Positions 7,210 through 15,159 of a DNA stretch of 64,000 nucleotides are shown one piece after another. The notes under the pieces are model-generated. The model was not told the DNA's origin, made no database searches, and saw only the letters and a list, made by a program, of their open reading frames with translations. The stretch is from Streptomyces alfalfae. Its GTDB lineage: Bacteria > Actinomycetota > Actinomycetes > Streptomycetales > Streptomycetaceae. The translations under genes and the position numbers were made by a program. The stretch spans positions 310,001 to 374,000 of the forward strand of contig NZ_QEXM01000057.1 of assembly GCF_004127445.1 (NCBI RefSeq), read 5' to 3'. Position 1 is the stretch's first letter. Every line of letters begins with the position of its first letter.

Positions 7210-8832
7210 GGGGCCGGGGGCGCCCGCCGCCACCGCCTTCGCCCACCGGTAGTCCGCCTTGCCGCTGGGGGAGCGCTGGATGCGGTCCGTGAAGACCACC
7301 GAGCGGGGGATCTTGTAGCCGGCCAGCAGGGCGCGGCAGTGGGTCTGCACGGCTGCCAGGTCCAAGCCGGCCGCCGACCGGCGGAGTTGGACGACCGCCG
7401 CGACCCTGTTGCCCCAGCGGTCGTCGGGGACCCCGGCGACCAGGGCGTCGTAGATGTCCGGGTGCGACTTCAGGGCCTGTTCGACCTCTTCGGGGTACAC
7501 CTTCTCGCCGCCGGTGTTGATGCACTGCGAGCCGCGGCCGAGGACGGTGACGATGCCGTCGTCGCCGACCGTGGCCATGTCGCCCAGCAGCACCCACCGC
7601 TCCTCGCCCCTGCGGAAGAAGACCTCGGCGGTCTTCGCCGGGTCGTTGTAGTAGCCGAGCGGCACGTGGCCGCGCTGGGCGATGCGGCCGATCTCGCCGA
7701 CCGGCACGGGGTCGTGCGTGGCCGGGTCCACCACCCGGGTGCGGTCGTTGACCTCCAGGCGGAAGCCCTTCTCCGGGCCCGAGTCGTCCGTGGCCCTGCC
7801 GTTGGAGCCGGACTCGGACGAGCCGAAGTTGTTCAGGAGCAGCGCGTTCGGCACCAGCAGCTGGAACTGGGCGCGCACCGTCTCCGACATGATCGCCCCG
7901 GAGGAGGAGACGCTGAACAGGGAGGAGAGGTCGGCGTTCTTCAGGGGGCCGGTCAGCGCGTCGATGAGCGGCCTGAGCATCGCGTCGCCCACCAGCGACA
8001 CGCTGGAGACCTTCTCCTTCTCGATGGTGCGGATCACCTCCTCGGGCACGTACCTGCGGTGCAGGGCCACCCGCTGGCCGTAGTTGAGCGCGATGAACGA
8101 CGTCAGCGTGGAGGTGCCGTGCATCAGCGGGGGAGTGGGGAAGAAGGTGATGCCGGGGCCGCCCGCCGCGACGCGCTCGGCCAGTTCCTCCGGCCGCTTC
8201 ACCGGCTCGCCCGCGGGGTCGCCGCCGAAGAGCCCGGCGAAGAACAGGTCCTCCTGGCGCCACATGACGCCCTTGGGCATGCCGGTGGTGCCGCCGGTGT
8301 AGATGATGAACAGGTCGTCCGCCGAACGCGGCCCGAAGCCGCGCTCCGGTGACCCCGACGCCTCCGCCGCGGTGAACGCCGTGGCGTCCAGGCCGGGCGC
8401 GCCCGCGGCCGGTGTGCCCACCCGTATCAGGTGCCGCAGCTTCTCCGTGCGCGGCAGCGCCGCCGCGACCCGCTCCGTGAACTCGGCGTCGAAAACGAGC
8501 GCCGCGAGGTCCGCGTCCCGGTAGAGGTAGACCAGTTCCTCCTCCACGTAGCGGTAGTTGACGTTGACCGGCACCAGGCGGGCCTTCAGGCAGGCGAGGA
8601 CCGTCTGGAGGTACTCGACGCCGTTGTAGAGGTGCAGGCCCAGGTGTTCGCCGTGGCGCAGGCCGCTGCCGATGAGGTGGTGCGCGACGCGGTTGGCGGC
8701 CGCGTCCAGCTCGGCGTAGGTCAGGCGGCGTTCCGCGCCCGTGCCGGGGTGGTCGACGTAGACGATGGCCTCGCGGTCGGGGACCACGTCGACGACCGAT
8801 TCGAACAGGTCGGCAAGGTTGTACTCCACCAC
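7192..8832 (-). CDS. Acyl-CoA synthetase, FadD-like
   Basis: ANL-superfamily ligase of 546 aa forming acyl-CoA from a carboxylic acid through an acyl-AMP. The P-loop-like motif YTGGTTGMPKGVMW is near residue 179, and the adenylate motif NFGSSESGSNG lies mid-protein. The hinge is VLGRGSQCINTGGEKVYPEEVE and the C-terminal lysine lies in SPSGKADYRW. The sequence resembles mycobacterial FadD19-type ligases for steroid side chains. It is divergent from a hydratase, a DUF35 protein and two thiolase-like genes, so it probably activates a bulky branched or terpenoid acid for shortening. The gene ends within the chorismate mutase gene. Confidence 0.87.
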   Translation of the reverse strand: MVEYNLADLFESVVDVVPDREAIVYVDHPGTGAERRLTYAELDAAANRVAHHLIGSGLRHGEHLGLHLYNGVEYLQTVLACLKARLVPVNVNYRYVEEELVYLYRDADLAALVFDAEFTERVAAALPRTEKLRHLIRVGTPAAGAPGLDATAFTAAEASGSPERGFGPRSADDLFIIYTGGTTGMPKGVMWRQEDLFFAGLFGGDPAGEPVKRPEELAERVAAGGPGITFFPTPPLMHGTSTLTSFIALNYGQRVALHRRYVPEEVIRTIEKEKVSSVSLVGDAMLRPLIDALTGPLKNADLSSLFSVSSSGAIMSETVRAQFQLLVPNALLLNNFGSSESGSNGRATDDSGPEKGFRLEVNDRTRVVDPATHDPVPVGEIGRIAQRGHVPLGYYNDPAKTAEVFFRRGEERWVLLGDMATVGDDGIVTVLGRGSQCINTGGEKVYPEEVEQALKSHPDIYDALVAGVPDDRWGNRVAAVVQLRRSAAGLDLAAVQTHCRALLAGYKIPRSVVFTDRIQRSPSGKADYRWAKAVAAGAPGPSARAD

Positions 8833-8930
8833 GCTCCTCCTGACCCCGGCGTCCGCTTCCGTCGTCGCGCTCGGCCGTCATCAGAGCAGAGGCGCCGGTA
8901 AGGGGGAAGGGCCGCCGCGAGAAAAACTGA

Positions 8931-8941
8931 CTGACTGTCAG
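8931..8941. promoter_or_regulatory. Palindrome in the fadD-echA divergent promoter region
   Basis: CTGACTGTCAG is a perfect palindrome around a central T, preceded by a further CTGA copy and followed at 8953 by a loose CTGACA half-site. It lies in the AT-richer centre of the 208-base gap between divergent fadD and echA. The position fits an operator controlling both directions, such as a TetR-family site. No specific regulator can be named. Confidence 0.4.
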
Positions 8942-9040
8942 AAAGGTATTGAACTGACAACCCGCCTCCTGCAACCTGTTCCAGGTCCGGAAGCGACAGG
9001 CCGGCCGCGCGGCGGGCCGTCGAGGGAGGGAGCACCGCAC

Positions 9041-9841
9041 ATGGGCGGGACGGAACACCTCTCCGTGCGGCGTGAGGGCGCCACACTGGTACTCACGCTG
9101 AACAGGCCCGAGGCGAAGAACGCCCTCTCGCTGCCGATGCTCGTCGGCCTGTACGACCGGTGGGTGGCGGCCGACGCGGACGACGAGATCCGCTCGATCG
9201 TGCTCACCGGGGCGGGCGGCGACTTCTGCGCGGGCATGGACCTCAAGGCCCTCGCGGGCAAGGGCATGGCCGGGGACCACTACAGGGACCGGCTGCGGGA
9301 CGACCCCGACCTGCACTGGAAGGCGATGCTCAGACACCACAGGCCCCGCAAGCCCGTCATCGCCGCCGTCGAGGGGTACTGCGTGGCCGGCGGCACGGAG
9401 ATCCTCCAGGGCGCCGACATCCGCGTGGCGGGGGAGTCGGCGACCTTCGGGCTCTTCGAGGTGCGCAGGGGTCTCTTCCCCATCGGTGGGTCGACCGTGC
9501 GGCTGCCCCGGCAGATACCGCGTACGCACGCCCTGGAGATGCTGCTCACCGGGCGGCCCTACCCGGCCGCCGAGGCCGCGGCCATCGGGCTCGTCGGGCA
9601 CGTCGTGCCCGACGGGACCGCGCTGGACGAGGCCCTCGCCATCGCCGAGCAGATCAACGCGTGCGGGCCGCTGGCCGTGGAGGCGGTCAAGGCCTCCGTG
9701 TACGAGGCCGCGGAGCTCTCCGAGGCGGAGGGGCTGGCGGCCGAGCTCAAGCGGGGGTGGCCGATCTTCGACACCTCCGACGCGGCGGAGGGCTCCCGAG
9801 CCTTCGAGGAGAAGCGAACCCCTGTGTTTCGGCGGGCCTAG
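9041..9841 (+). CDS. Enoyl-CoA hydratase/isomerase family protein
   Basis: Crotonase-fold enzyme of 266 aa that hydrates or isomerises an enoyl-CoA. The CoA/oxyanion-hole motif GAGGDFCAGMDLKAL lies near residues 52-66. A second oxyanion segment is VEGYCVAGGTEILQGADIRV, and GLFEVRRGLFPIGG carries the likely catalytic Glu. The ATG at 9041 follows GAGGGAGGG; the frame is open upstream to 8765 but that part lacks family similarity. It is the first gene of a plus-strand run with the DUF35 and thiolase-like genes and is divergent from the FadD-like ligase. The natural substrate is unknown. Confidence 0.87.
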   Translation: MGGTEHLSVRREGATLVLTLNRPEAKNALSLPMLVGLYDRWVAADADDEIRSIVLTGAGGDFCAGMDLKALAGKGMAGDHYRDRLRDDPDLHWKAMLRHHRPRKPVIAAVEGYCVAGGTEILQGADIRVAGESATFGLFEVRRGLFPIGGSTVRLPRQIPRTHALEMLLTGRPYPAAEAAAIGLVGHVVPDGTALDEALAIAEQINACGPLAVEAVKASVYEAAELSEAEGLAAELKRGWPIFDTSDAAEGSRAFEEKRTPVFRRA

Positions 9842-9858
9842 GCCCCGCGGGCCGGGGC
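9842..9858 (+). terminator. Short hairpin after the hydratase gene
   Basis: GCCCCG-5-CGGGGC forms a 6-bp stem beginning one base after the echA stop. It may attenuate read-through into the DUF35/thiolase genes, which begin 126 bases downstream. It is short and has no U-tract. Confidence 0.35.
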
Positions 9859-9967
9859 GTCTCTCTTCGGCCGCGGGTCCGGCGCGGCTGGTCGCGCCCC
9901 CGCGGCCGAGCCGCACATGTCACAGCCCCGCGCCCCCGAAGGGGCCCGTCCAGAGAAACGGAGTGTC

Positions 9968-10930
9968 ATGTCAGGTGTCGGTTCGTCCGCAGTGCTTCGG
10001 GCTCCTCTCGTCGTCGAGTTTCCCTTCACCCGGTCGCTCGGGGCCGTGCAGAGCGCCTTTCTCACCGGGCTGCGTGAGCGCACCCTGCTCGGGGTCCGGG
10101 CCGGGGACGGGCGGGTGCTCGTGCCACCCGTCGAGTACGACCCCGTGACCGCCGAGGAGATACGCGACCTCGTCGAGGTCGGCGCCACCGGGACCGTCAC
10201 CACCTGGGCGTGGAACCACGAGCCCCGGCGCGGGCAGCCGCTCGGCGCCCCGTTCGCCTGGGTCCTTGTGCGGCTCGACGGGGCCGACACCGCGCTGCTG
10301 CACGCGCTCGACGTGCCGGGGCCCGACGCCGTGCGGACCGGGATGCGCGTGCGGGTGCGGTGGGCCGGCGAACGGGTCGGCGCCATCACCGACATCGCCT
10401 GCTTCGAGCCGGCGGACGGGGACGCGCCGGTGCGGGCCGCCGTGCCGCACAGCGGGGTCTTCGACGAGCCCGTCACCGGGATCGTCGCCGCCGCGCGGCT
10501 CGACTACACCTACTCGCCGGGCCGCGCCCAGACCGCCTACATCACCGCCCTGTCCGAACGCCGCACCGTGGGCGAGCGCTGCCCGTCCTGCCGCAAGGTG
10601 TACGTCCCGCCCCGGGGCGCCTGCCCCACCTGCGGCGTCGCCACGGCCGAGCGGGTGGAGGTCGGACCGCGCGGCACCGTCACCACGTACTGCGTCGTCA
10701 ACATCAAGGCAAAGAACCTCGACATCGAGGTCCCTTACGTCTACGCGCACATCGCGCTGGACGGGGCGGACCTCGCCCTGCACGCGCGCATCGCCGGGAT
10801 CCCGTACGACCAGGTCCGCATGGGGCTGCGGGTCGAGCCGGTGTGGACCGAGGGCGGGCGCCACCCCGACCACTACCGGCCCACGGGCGAGCCCGACGCC
10901 GACTACGACACGTACAAGGAGCTGGTGTAG
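9968..10930 (+). CDS. Double DUF35 (Zn-ribbon/OB-fold) protein
   Basis: Protein of 320 aa made of two OB-fold DUF35-like halves. The C-terminal half has an intact zinc ribbon, CPSC-x10-CPTCG (C205, C208, C219, C222). The N-terminal half keeps the fold signature (SAFLTGLRERTLLGVRAGDGRVLVPP, split here as SAFLTGLRER and GRVLVPP) but has lost the cysteines. DUF35 proteins partner thiolase-fold enzymes: in steroid degraders the DUF35 domain of ChsH2 binds the retro-aldolase Ltp2. The next gene starts immediately at the stop codon, supporting a complex with the Cys-less thiolase-like proteins. The ATG at 9968 was chosen over an upstream frame start at 9917 because of a GGAG site and loss of similarity upstream. 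Confidence 0.82.
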   Translation: MSGVGSSAVLRAPLVVEFPFTRSLGAVQSAFLTGLRERTLLGVRAGDGRVLVPPVEYDPVTAEEIRDLVEVGATGTVTTWAWNHEPRRGQPLGAPFAWVLVRLDGADTALLHALDVPGPDAVRTGMRVRVRWAGERVGAITDIACFEPADGDAPVRAAVPHSGVFDEPVTGIVAAARLDYTYSPGRAQTAYITALSERRTVGERCPSCRKVYVPPRGACPTCGVATAERVEVGPRGTVTTYCVVNIKAKNLDIEVPYVYAHIALDGADLALHARIAGIPYDQVRMGLRVEPVWTEGGRHPDHYRPTGEPDADYDTYKELV

Positions 10931-12010
10931 ATGGCGTCCCGCGAGCCGTCCGTGCTGCGGCCCGTCCGTGACGTGGCCGTCGTCGCCTTCGGGCAGACCG
11001 CCACCGCGCGCTCCACCGACGAGCTGTCCGAGGTGGAGATGCTCATGCCGGTGCTGCACGAGGTCCTCGCGGCGACCGGGCTGCGGACCAGCGACATCGG
11101 GTTCACCTGCTCCGGGTCCTCCGACTACCTCGCGGGGCGCGCCTTCTCCTTCACCATGGCGCTCGACGGCGTCGGCGCCTGGCCGCCGATCTCCGAGTCG
11201 CACGTGGAGATGGACGGGGCCTGGGCGCTGTACGAGGCGTGGACGAAGCTGCAGACCGGCGAGGCCGACACCGCCCTCGTCTACTCCTACGGGAAGTCCT
11301 CGCCGGGCTCCCTGCGCGACGTGCTGACCCGGCAGCTCGACCCCTACTACGTCGCTCCCCTCTGGCCCGACTCCGTGGCCCTCGCCGCGCTCCAGGCGCA
11401 GGCGCTCATCGACGCCGGGGAGACCGATGAGCCCGCGCTCGCCGGGGTGGCCCTGCGCAGCCGCGCCGACGCCGCCGCCAACCCGCACGCGCAGCTCGGC
11501 GGGGACGTCGCGCAGGGGGAGTACGTCGTGCGCCCGCTGCGTACCGGTGACTGCCCGCCGGTCGGCGACGGGGCCGCCGCCGTGATCCTCGCGGCGGGGG
11601 AGCGGGCCCGTGAGCTGTGCGGGCGGCCCGCGTGGATCCGCGGCATCGACCACCGGATCGAGGCGCACGGCCTCGGGGTGCGCGACCTCACCGACTCGCC
11701 CTCGACCCGGCTGGCCGCCGAACGCGCCGGCGTCTTCGAACACCCGGTGGACACGGCCGAGTTGCACGCTCCCTTCACCTCTCAGGAGGTCGTCCTGCGC
11801 AAGGCCCTGCGGCTCGGCGACGACGTCGTGGTCAACCCCTCGGGGGGCGCGCTCGCCGCCAACCCGATGATGGCCGCGGGGCTGATCCGGCTCGGTGAGG
11901 CCGCCGCCCGCATCCACCGGGGCGCGTCGGACCGGGCCGTCGCGCACGCCACGTCGGGGCCCTGCCTCCAGCAGAACCTGGTCGCCCTTCTGGAAGGAGA
12001 CGCGCGATGA
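10931..12010 (+). CDS. Thiolase-fold protein lacking the nucleophilic Cys (Ltp2-like) 1
   Basis: Thiolase-superfamily protein of 359 aa. The position that normally holds the acyl-accepting Cys reads HVEMDGAWAL (residues 91-100), with no Cys. The C-terminal NPSGGALAANPMMAAGLIRL loop is preserved. Cys-less thiolase homologues such as Ltp2 act as retro-aldolases in steroid side-chain removal rather than as thiolases. The gene begins directly after the DUF35 stop codon and ends with an ATGA overlap into the next thiolase-like gene. A complex of DUF35 protein and thiolase-like subunits is likely; the reaction remains inference. Confidence 0.8.
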   Translation: MASREPSVLRPVRDVAVVAFGQTATARSTDELSEVEMLMPVLHEVLAATGLRTSDIGFTCSGSSDYLAGRAFSFTMALDGVGAWPPISESHVEMDGAWALYEAWTKLQTGEADTALVYSYGKSSPGSLRDVLTRQLDPYYVAPLWPDSVALAALQAQALIDAGETDEPALAGVALRSRADAAANPHAQLGGDVAQGEYVVRPLRTGDCPPVGDGAAAVILAAGERARELCGRPAWIRGIDHRIEAHGLGVRDLTDSPSTRLAAERAGVFEHPVDTAELHAPFTSQEVVLRKALRLGDDVVVNPSGGALAANPMMAAGLIRLGEAAARIHRGASDRAVAHATSGPCLQQNLVALLEGDAR

Positions 12011-13185
12011 GCCGTTCGGTGGGCAAGGAGCCCGTCGCCGTCGTCGGGATCGGGCAGACCCGGCACGTGGCCGCCCGGCGCGACGTGTCGATCGCCGGGC
12101 TCGTCCGGGAGGCCGCCGCGCGCGCCCTGGCCGACGCCGAACTGACCTGGGCCGACATCGACGCCGTGGTCATCGGCAAGGCGCCCGACTTCTTCGAGGG
12201 CGTCATGATGCCGGAGCTGTACCTCGCCGACGCCCTCGGCGCGGTCGGCAAGCCCCTGCTGCGCGTGCACACGGCCGGGTCCGTCGGCGGGTCCACGGCG
12301 CTGGTGGCCGCGGACCTCGTCGCGGGCCGCGTCCACGGCACGGTGCTGACCCTCGCCTTCGAAAAGCAGTCGGAATCCAACGCGATGTGGGGCCTCTCGC
12401 TGCCCATCCCCTTCCAGCAGCCGCTGCTCGCCGGGGCGGGCGGCTTCTTCGCCCCGCACGTGCGCGCGTACATGCGGCGGAGCGGCGCCCCGGACACGGT
12501 CGGCTCGCTCGTCGCGTACAAGGACCGCCGCAACGCCCTGAAGAACCCCTTCGCGCACCTCCACGAGCACGACATCACCCTGGAGAAGGTCCAGGCCTCG
12601 CCCATGCTCTGGGACCCGATCCGCTACTCGGAGACCTGCCCCTCCTCCGACGGCGCCTGCGCGATGGTCCTCACCGACCGGGCGGGCGCGGCCCGTTCGC
12701 CCCGACCGCCGGCGTGGATGCACGGCGGCGCGATGCGCAGCGAGCCGACGCTCTTCGCGGGCAAGGACTTCGTCTCGCCCCGGGCGGGCAAGGACTGCGC
12801 GGCCGACGTCTACCGGCAGGCGGGCGTCACGGACCCGCGCCGGGAGATCGACGCGGTCGAGATGTACGTGCCGTTCTCCTGGTACGAGCCGATGTGGCTG
12901 GAGAACCTCGGCTTCGCGGGCGAGGGCGAGGGCTGGAAGCTCACCGAGGCCGGTGTGACGGAACTGGAGGGCGATCTCCCGGTGAACATGTCCGGCGGCG
13001 TCCTGTCCGCCAACCCCATCGGCGCCTCCGGCATGATCCGCTTCGCCGAGGCCGCGCTCCAGGTGCGCGGCCAGGCGGGCGAGCACCAGGTGGCAGGGGC
13101 CCGCAGGGCCCTCGGCCACGCCTACGGAGGCGGCTCGCAGTTCTTCTCGATGTGGCTCGTCGGGGCGGAGCCGCCCGCCTCCTGA
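12007..13185 (+). CDS. Thiolase-fold protein lacking the nucleophilic Cys (Ltp-like) 2
   Basis: Second thiolase-superfamily protein, 392 aa, overlapping the first by four bases (ATGA). The N-terminal segment VAVVGIGQTRH is typical of SCP-x/Ltp thiolases. The nucleophile loop reads RVHTAGSVGGSTAL (residues 87-99) and has no Cys. The C-terminal glycine loop VNMSGGVLSANPIGASGM and a HAYGGGSQF ending are retained. Pairing of two non-identical thiolase-like subunits with a DUF35 protein is common in actinobacterial CoA-ester degradation loci. It may be the second half of a heteromeric aldolase or hydratase-aldolase complex. Confidence 0.8.
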   Translation: MSRSVGKEPVAVVGIGQTRHVAARRDVSIAGLVREAAARALADAELTWADIDAVVIGKAPDFFEGVMMPELYLADALGAVGKPLLRVHTAGSVGGSTALVAADLVAGRVHGTVLTLAFEKQSESNAMWGLSLPIPFQQPLLAGAGGFFAPHVRAYMRRSGAPDTVGSLVAYKDRRNALKNPFAHLHEHDITLEKVQASPMLWDPIRYSETCPSSDGACAMVLTDRAGAARSPRPPAWMHGGAMRSEPTLFAGKDFVSPRAGKDCAADVYRQAGVTDPRREIDAVEMYVPFSWYEPMWLENLGFAGEGEGWKLTEAGVTELEGDLPVNMSGGVLSANPIGASGMIRFAEAALQVRGQAGEHQVAGARRALGHAYGGGSQFFSMWLVGAEPPAS

Positions 13186-13304
13186 GCGCCCCCGGGGACG
13201 GACATCGCGCGGCGGCGGGTCACGGCCCTCTCCCGCGGCCTGTCCGGCACCCGGGGTGAAAGCTAGGCTGACGCCGGACCGACGCATTCGGGAGGAGCAC
13301 GGAC

Positions 13305-13547
13305 GTGGCCGAAGGCACCATTCAGCAGCATCCACTCGCGGGCTGGGACAAGCCGGAGCTCGACCTCAGCGGGGCCGACTGGCGATCGAGCAGCGAGGGG
13401 CGCGGCGACGTGCAGATCGCCTTCGTCGAAGGCTTCATCGCGATGCGCAACGCGGGCCGTCCCGAGAGCCCGTCGCTGATCTTCACCCCGGCGGAGTGGG
13501 GGGCGTTCGTCCACGGGGCGCGCGAGGGCGAGTTCGACCTGACGTAG
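13305..13547 (+). CDS. DUF397 domain protein
   Basis: Small 80-aa protein with the DUF397 pattern: LSGADWRSSSEG, then VEGFIAMRNAGRPESPSLIFTPAEW split around the domain centre, then F near the end. Such proteins are abundant in Streptomyces and usually sit beside an XRE-family regulator, where they may act as its partner. Here no XRE gene is adjacent, so it is an orphan copy. The GTG start at 13305 follows GGGAGGAG. A TAGGCT at 13264-13269 could be the -10 box. Confidence 0.75.
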   Translation: MAEGTIQQHPLAGWDKPELDLSGADWRSSSEGRGDVQIAFVEGFIAMRNAGRPESPSLIFTPAEWGAFVHGAREGEFDLT

Positions 13548-13557
13548 CGGGCGGGCC

Positions 13558-14322
13558 CTAGCGGAGCACGACGCAGCCCTTCTCCGTGAGCGCGCGCAGC
13601 AGCCCCTCGTGGATCCGGACGTCGTTCCAGCGCAGGTCCAGCTTCTCCAGGGCGGGCAACTCCGCCAGCCAGTCGGGGAGTCGGCGTACGCCGTTGCCGC
13701 GCAGGTCCAGGCGGCGCAGCAGCGGCAGGCCGCGCAGGGCCTCCGGGACGGCCGTGAAGGCGTTGTCCCGCAGCTCCACCTCGCGCAGCTCGCGCAGGCG
13801 GCGCACGGACGTGGGCAGGTCCCCGAGCCGGTTGCCGCGCAGCCACAGCTCGCGGAGCGCGGCGAGCGACCCGATGGTGTCCGGCAGGCGGGTCAACTCG
13901 TTCTTCTGGGCCCGCAGTTCGACCAGGCCGGTCATCGCGCCGAGCGTGTCGGGCAGTGCGGTCAGGCGGTTCTCGCCGACGTTCAGGTAGGCGAGCCGGG
14001 TGAGGCGGCCGAGGGACGCGGGCAGCTCGGTGAGTTTGTTGTCGTGGAGGTAGAGGAAGCGGCTGAGCCGGGTGAGGCCGCCGAGCTCGGCGGGGACGGC
14101 GCGCAGCTTGTTGTGACCGAGGTCCAGGGTGTGCAGGTCCGTGAGCGTGCCGATGCGGGGCGGCAGGTGCGTGAGCGCGTTGTCGGGCAGGAGCAGCACC
14201 TCCAGACGCGGGTGGCGCCAGACCTCGTCCGGCACCGCGTCGAGGCCGCCGTGCCAGTAGTCGAGTACGGTGCTCGCGTCGTCCATGCCCTTGGGTCCCT
14301 CCGTCTTCTCCGGGTGCGTCAT
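13558..14322 (-). CDS. Leucine-rich repeat protein
   Basis: Cytosolic 254-aa protein consisting almost entirely of about eight 23-residue leucine-rich repeats of the pattern LxxLxLxxNxLxxLPxxIGxL. Examples are LEVLLLPDNALTHLPPRIG and LHTLDLGHNKLRAVPAELG. No signal peptide, kinase, Roc/COR or other domain is attached. The ATG at 14322 is preceded by GGGGGAAG; an alternative ATG 12 codons in (14286) is possible. It probably binds a protein partner. The end converges on the DUF397 gene with 10 bases between stops. Confidence 0.82.
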   Translation of the reverse strand: MTHPEKTEGPKGMDDASTVLDYWHGGLDAVPDEVWRHPRLEVLLLPDNALTHLPPRIGTLTDLHTLDLGHNKLRAVPAELGGLTRLSRFLYLHDNKLTELPASLGRLTRLAYLNVGENRLTALPDTLGAMTGLVELRAQKNELTRLPDTIGSLAALRELWLRGNRLGDLPTSVRRLRELREVELRDNAFTAVPEALRGLPLLRRLDLRGNGVRRLPDWLAELPALEKLDLRWNDVRIHEGLLRALTEKGCVVLR

Positions 14323-14529
14323 TCTTCCCCCGCGGGTGACGGCCGCCGACGCCGGGCCCGCGCCGGCAGGCGTACGGCCTCATCGCCGGCGTACGCCCGT
14401 GTGGGCGTCGCGCGAGCTTCAGCGCTGGTCGGGCGGGGCCCTCGGGCCGTGCGGACGCGTTCCGGCGAAGCGCGCGCGGACGGCGCGACGGGGCGCCTGC
14501 CCCCGCGCCGGTAAACCTCGCGGGCCACG

Positions 14530-14535
14530 TACCAT
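14530..14535 (+). promoter_or_regulatory. Putative -10 box for a leaderless transcript
   Basis: TACCAT ends six bases before the ATG at 14542, which places the expected transcription start on the A of the start codon. The same gene has no ribosome-binding site. A clear -35 box is not seen. Confidence 0.4.
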
Positions 14536-14541
14536 GGGCGC

Positions 14542-15042
14542 ATGTCCTTCCTCCGCCGCCGCAGCTCCGCCACTCCCGCGGGCCCGGACTTCGACGTCCT
14601 GGCCATGGATCCCGGTGACTGGCCCGGCAATCTCGGCGCGGGCCTGCTGCCCGCGCCCGACGGCAGCTGCCAGGGCGTCTTCCTGCGCTACGACCTCTTC
14701 GGCGGGCGTGGCCCCGCGATGATCATCGGCAATCTGCCCGAAGGCTCGCCCGCGCGGGAGACCGAGGAGGGCGAGATCCCCTTCGAGGTGGCGCAGCTCC
14801 TCCTGGCCCTGGAGAACGACGAGGACATCACGGTCGTCTCCACGGAGGACATGCCGGTGATGCAGGGGGACAATCTCCTCATCGTGCGCCGTCTGAAGCT
14901 TTCGGAGAGCCGCATCTCGTGCGTGCAGTTCGACCGGAGCGACCATGTCCTGGTGACCATCGCCGCCTGGGACCGCCCGATCACCGACGATCTGTACGCG
15001 CTCCTGAAGCCGCTGCCCGCGGAGCTCTTCCAGCAGGGCTGA
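14542..15042 (+). CDS. Conserved Streptomyces protein of unknown function
   Basis: Not recognised beyond resemblance to uncharacterised Streptomyces proteins. It has 166 aa with a basic start (MSFLRRRSS), then an acidic soluble body rich in beta-strand-like patterns and no cysteine cluster, membrane segment or signal peptide. The gene lacks a Shine-Dalgarno sequence. A TACCAT -10-like box ends six bases before its ATG, which suggests a leaderless mRNA. It stands alone between the LRR gene and the GH95 gene. Confidence 0.65.
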   Translation: MSFLRRRSSATPAGPDFDVLAMDPGDWPGNLGAGLLPAPDGSCQGVFLRYDLFGGRGPAMIIGNLPEGSPARETEEGEIPFEVAQLLLALENDEDITVVSTEDMPVMQGDNLLIVRRLKLSESRISCVQFDRSDHVLVTIAAWDRPITDDLYALLKPLPAELFQQG

Positions 15043-15159
15043 CCTGCACCCCCTGACCACGGGGACCCACATCCGTCCAAGTGCCGCCCCGTTCTGTCCA
15101 TGGAGCGGGGCTGTTTCCTGTCTTGCCACCCAGTCATCGGACCTTTAGCGTGGCCGGTC

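Noticed and set aside
7040..9916. 958-codon minus-strand ORF over fadD and echA
   Set aside because: No domain is recognisable. It covers real genes in other frames and has the repetitive composition of a shadow frame.
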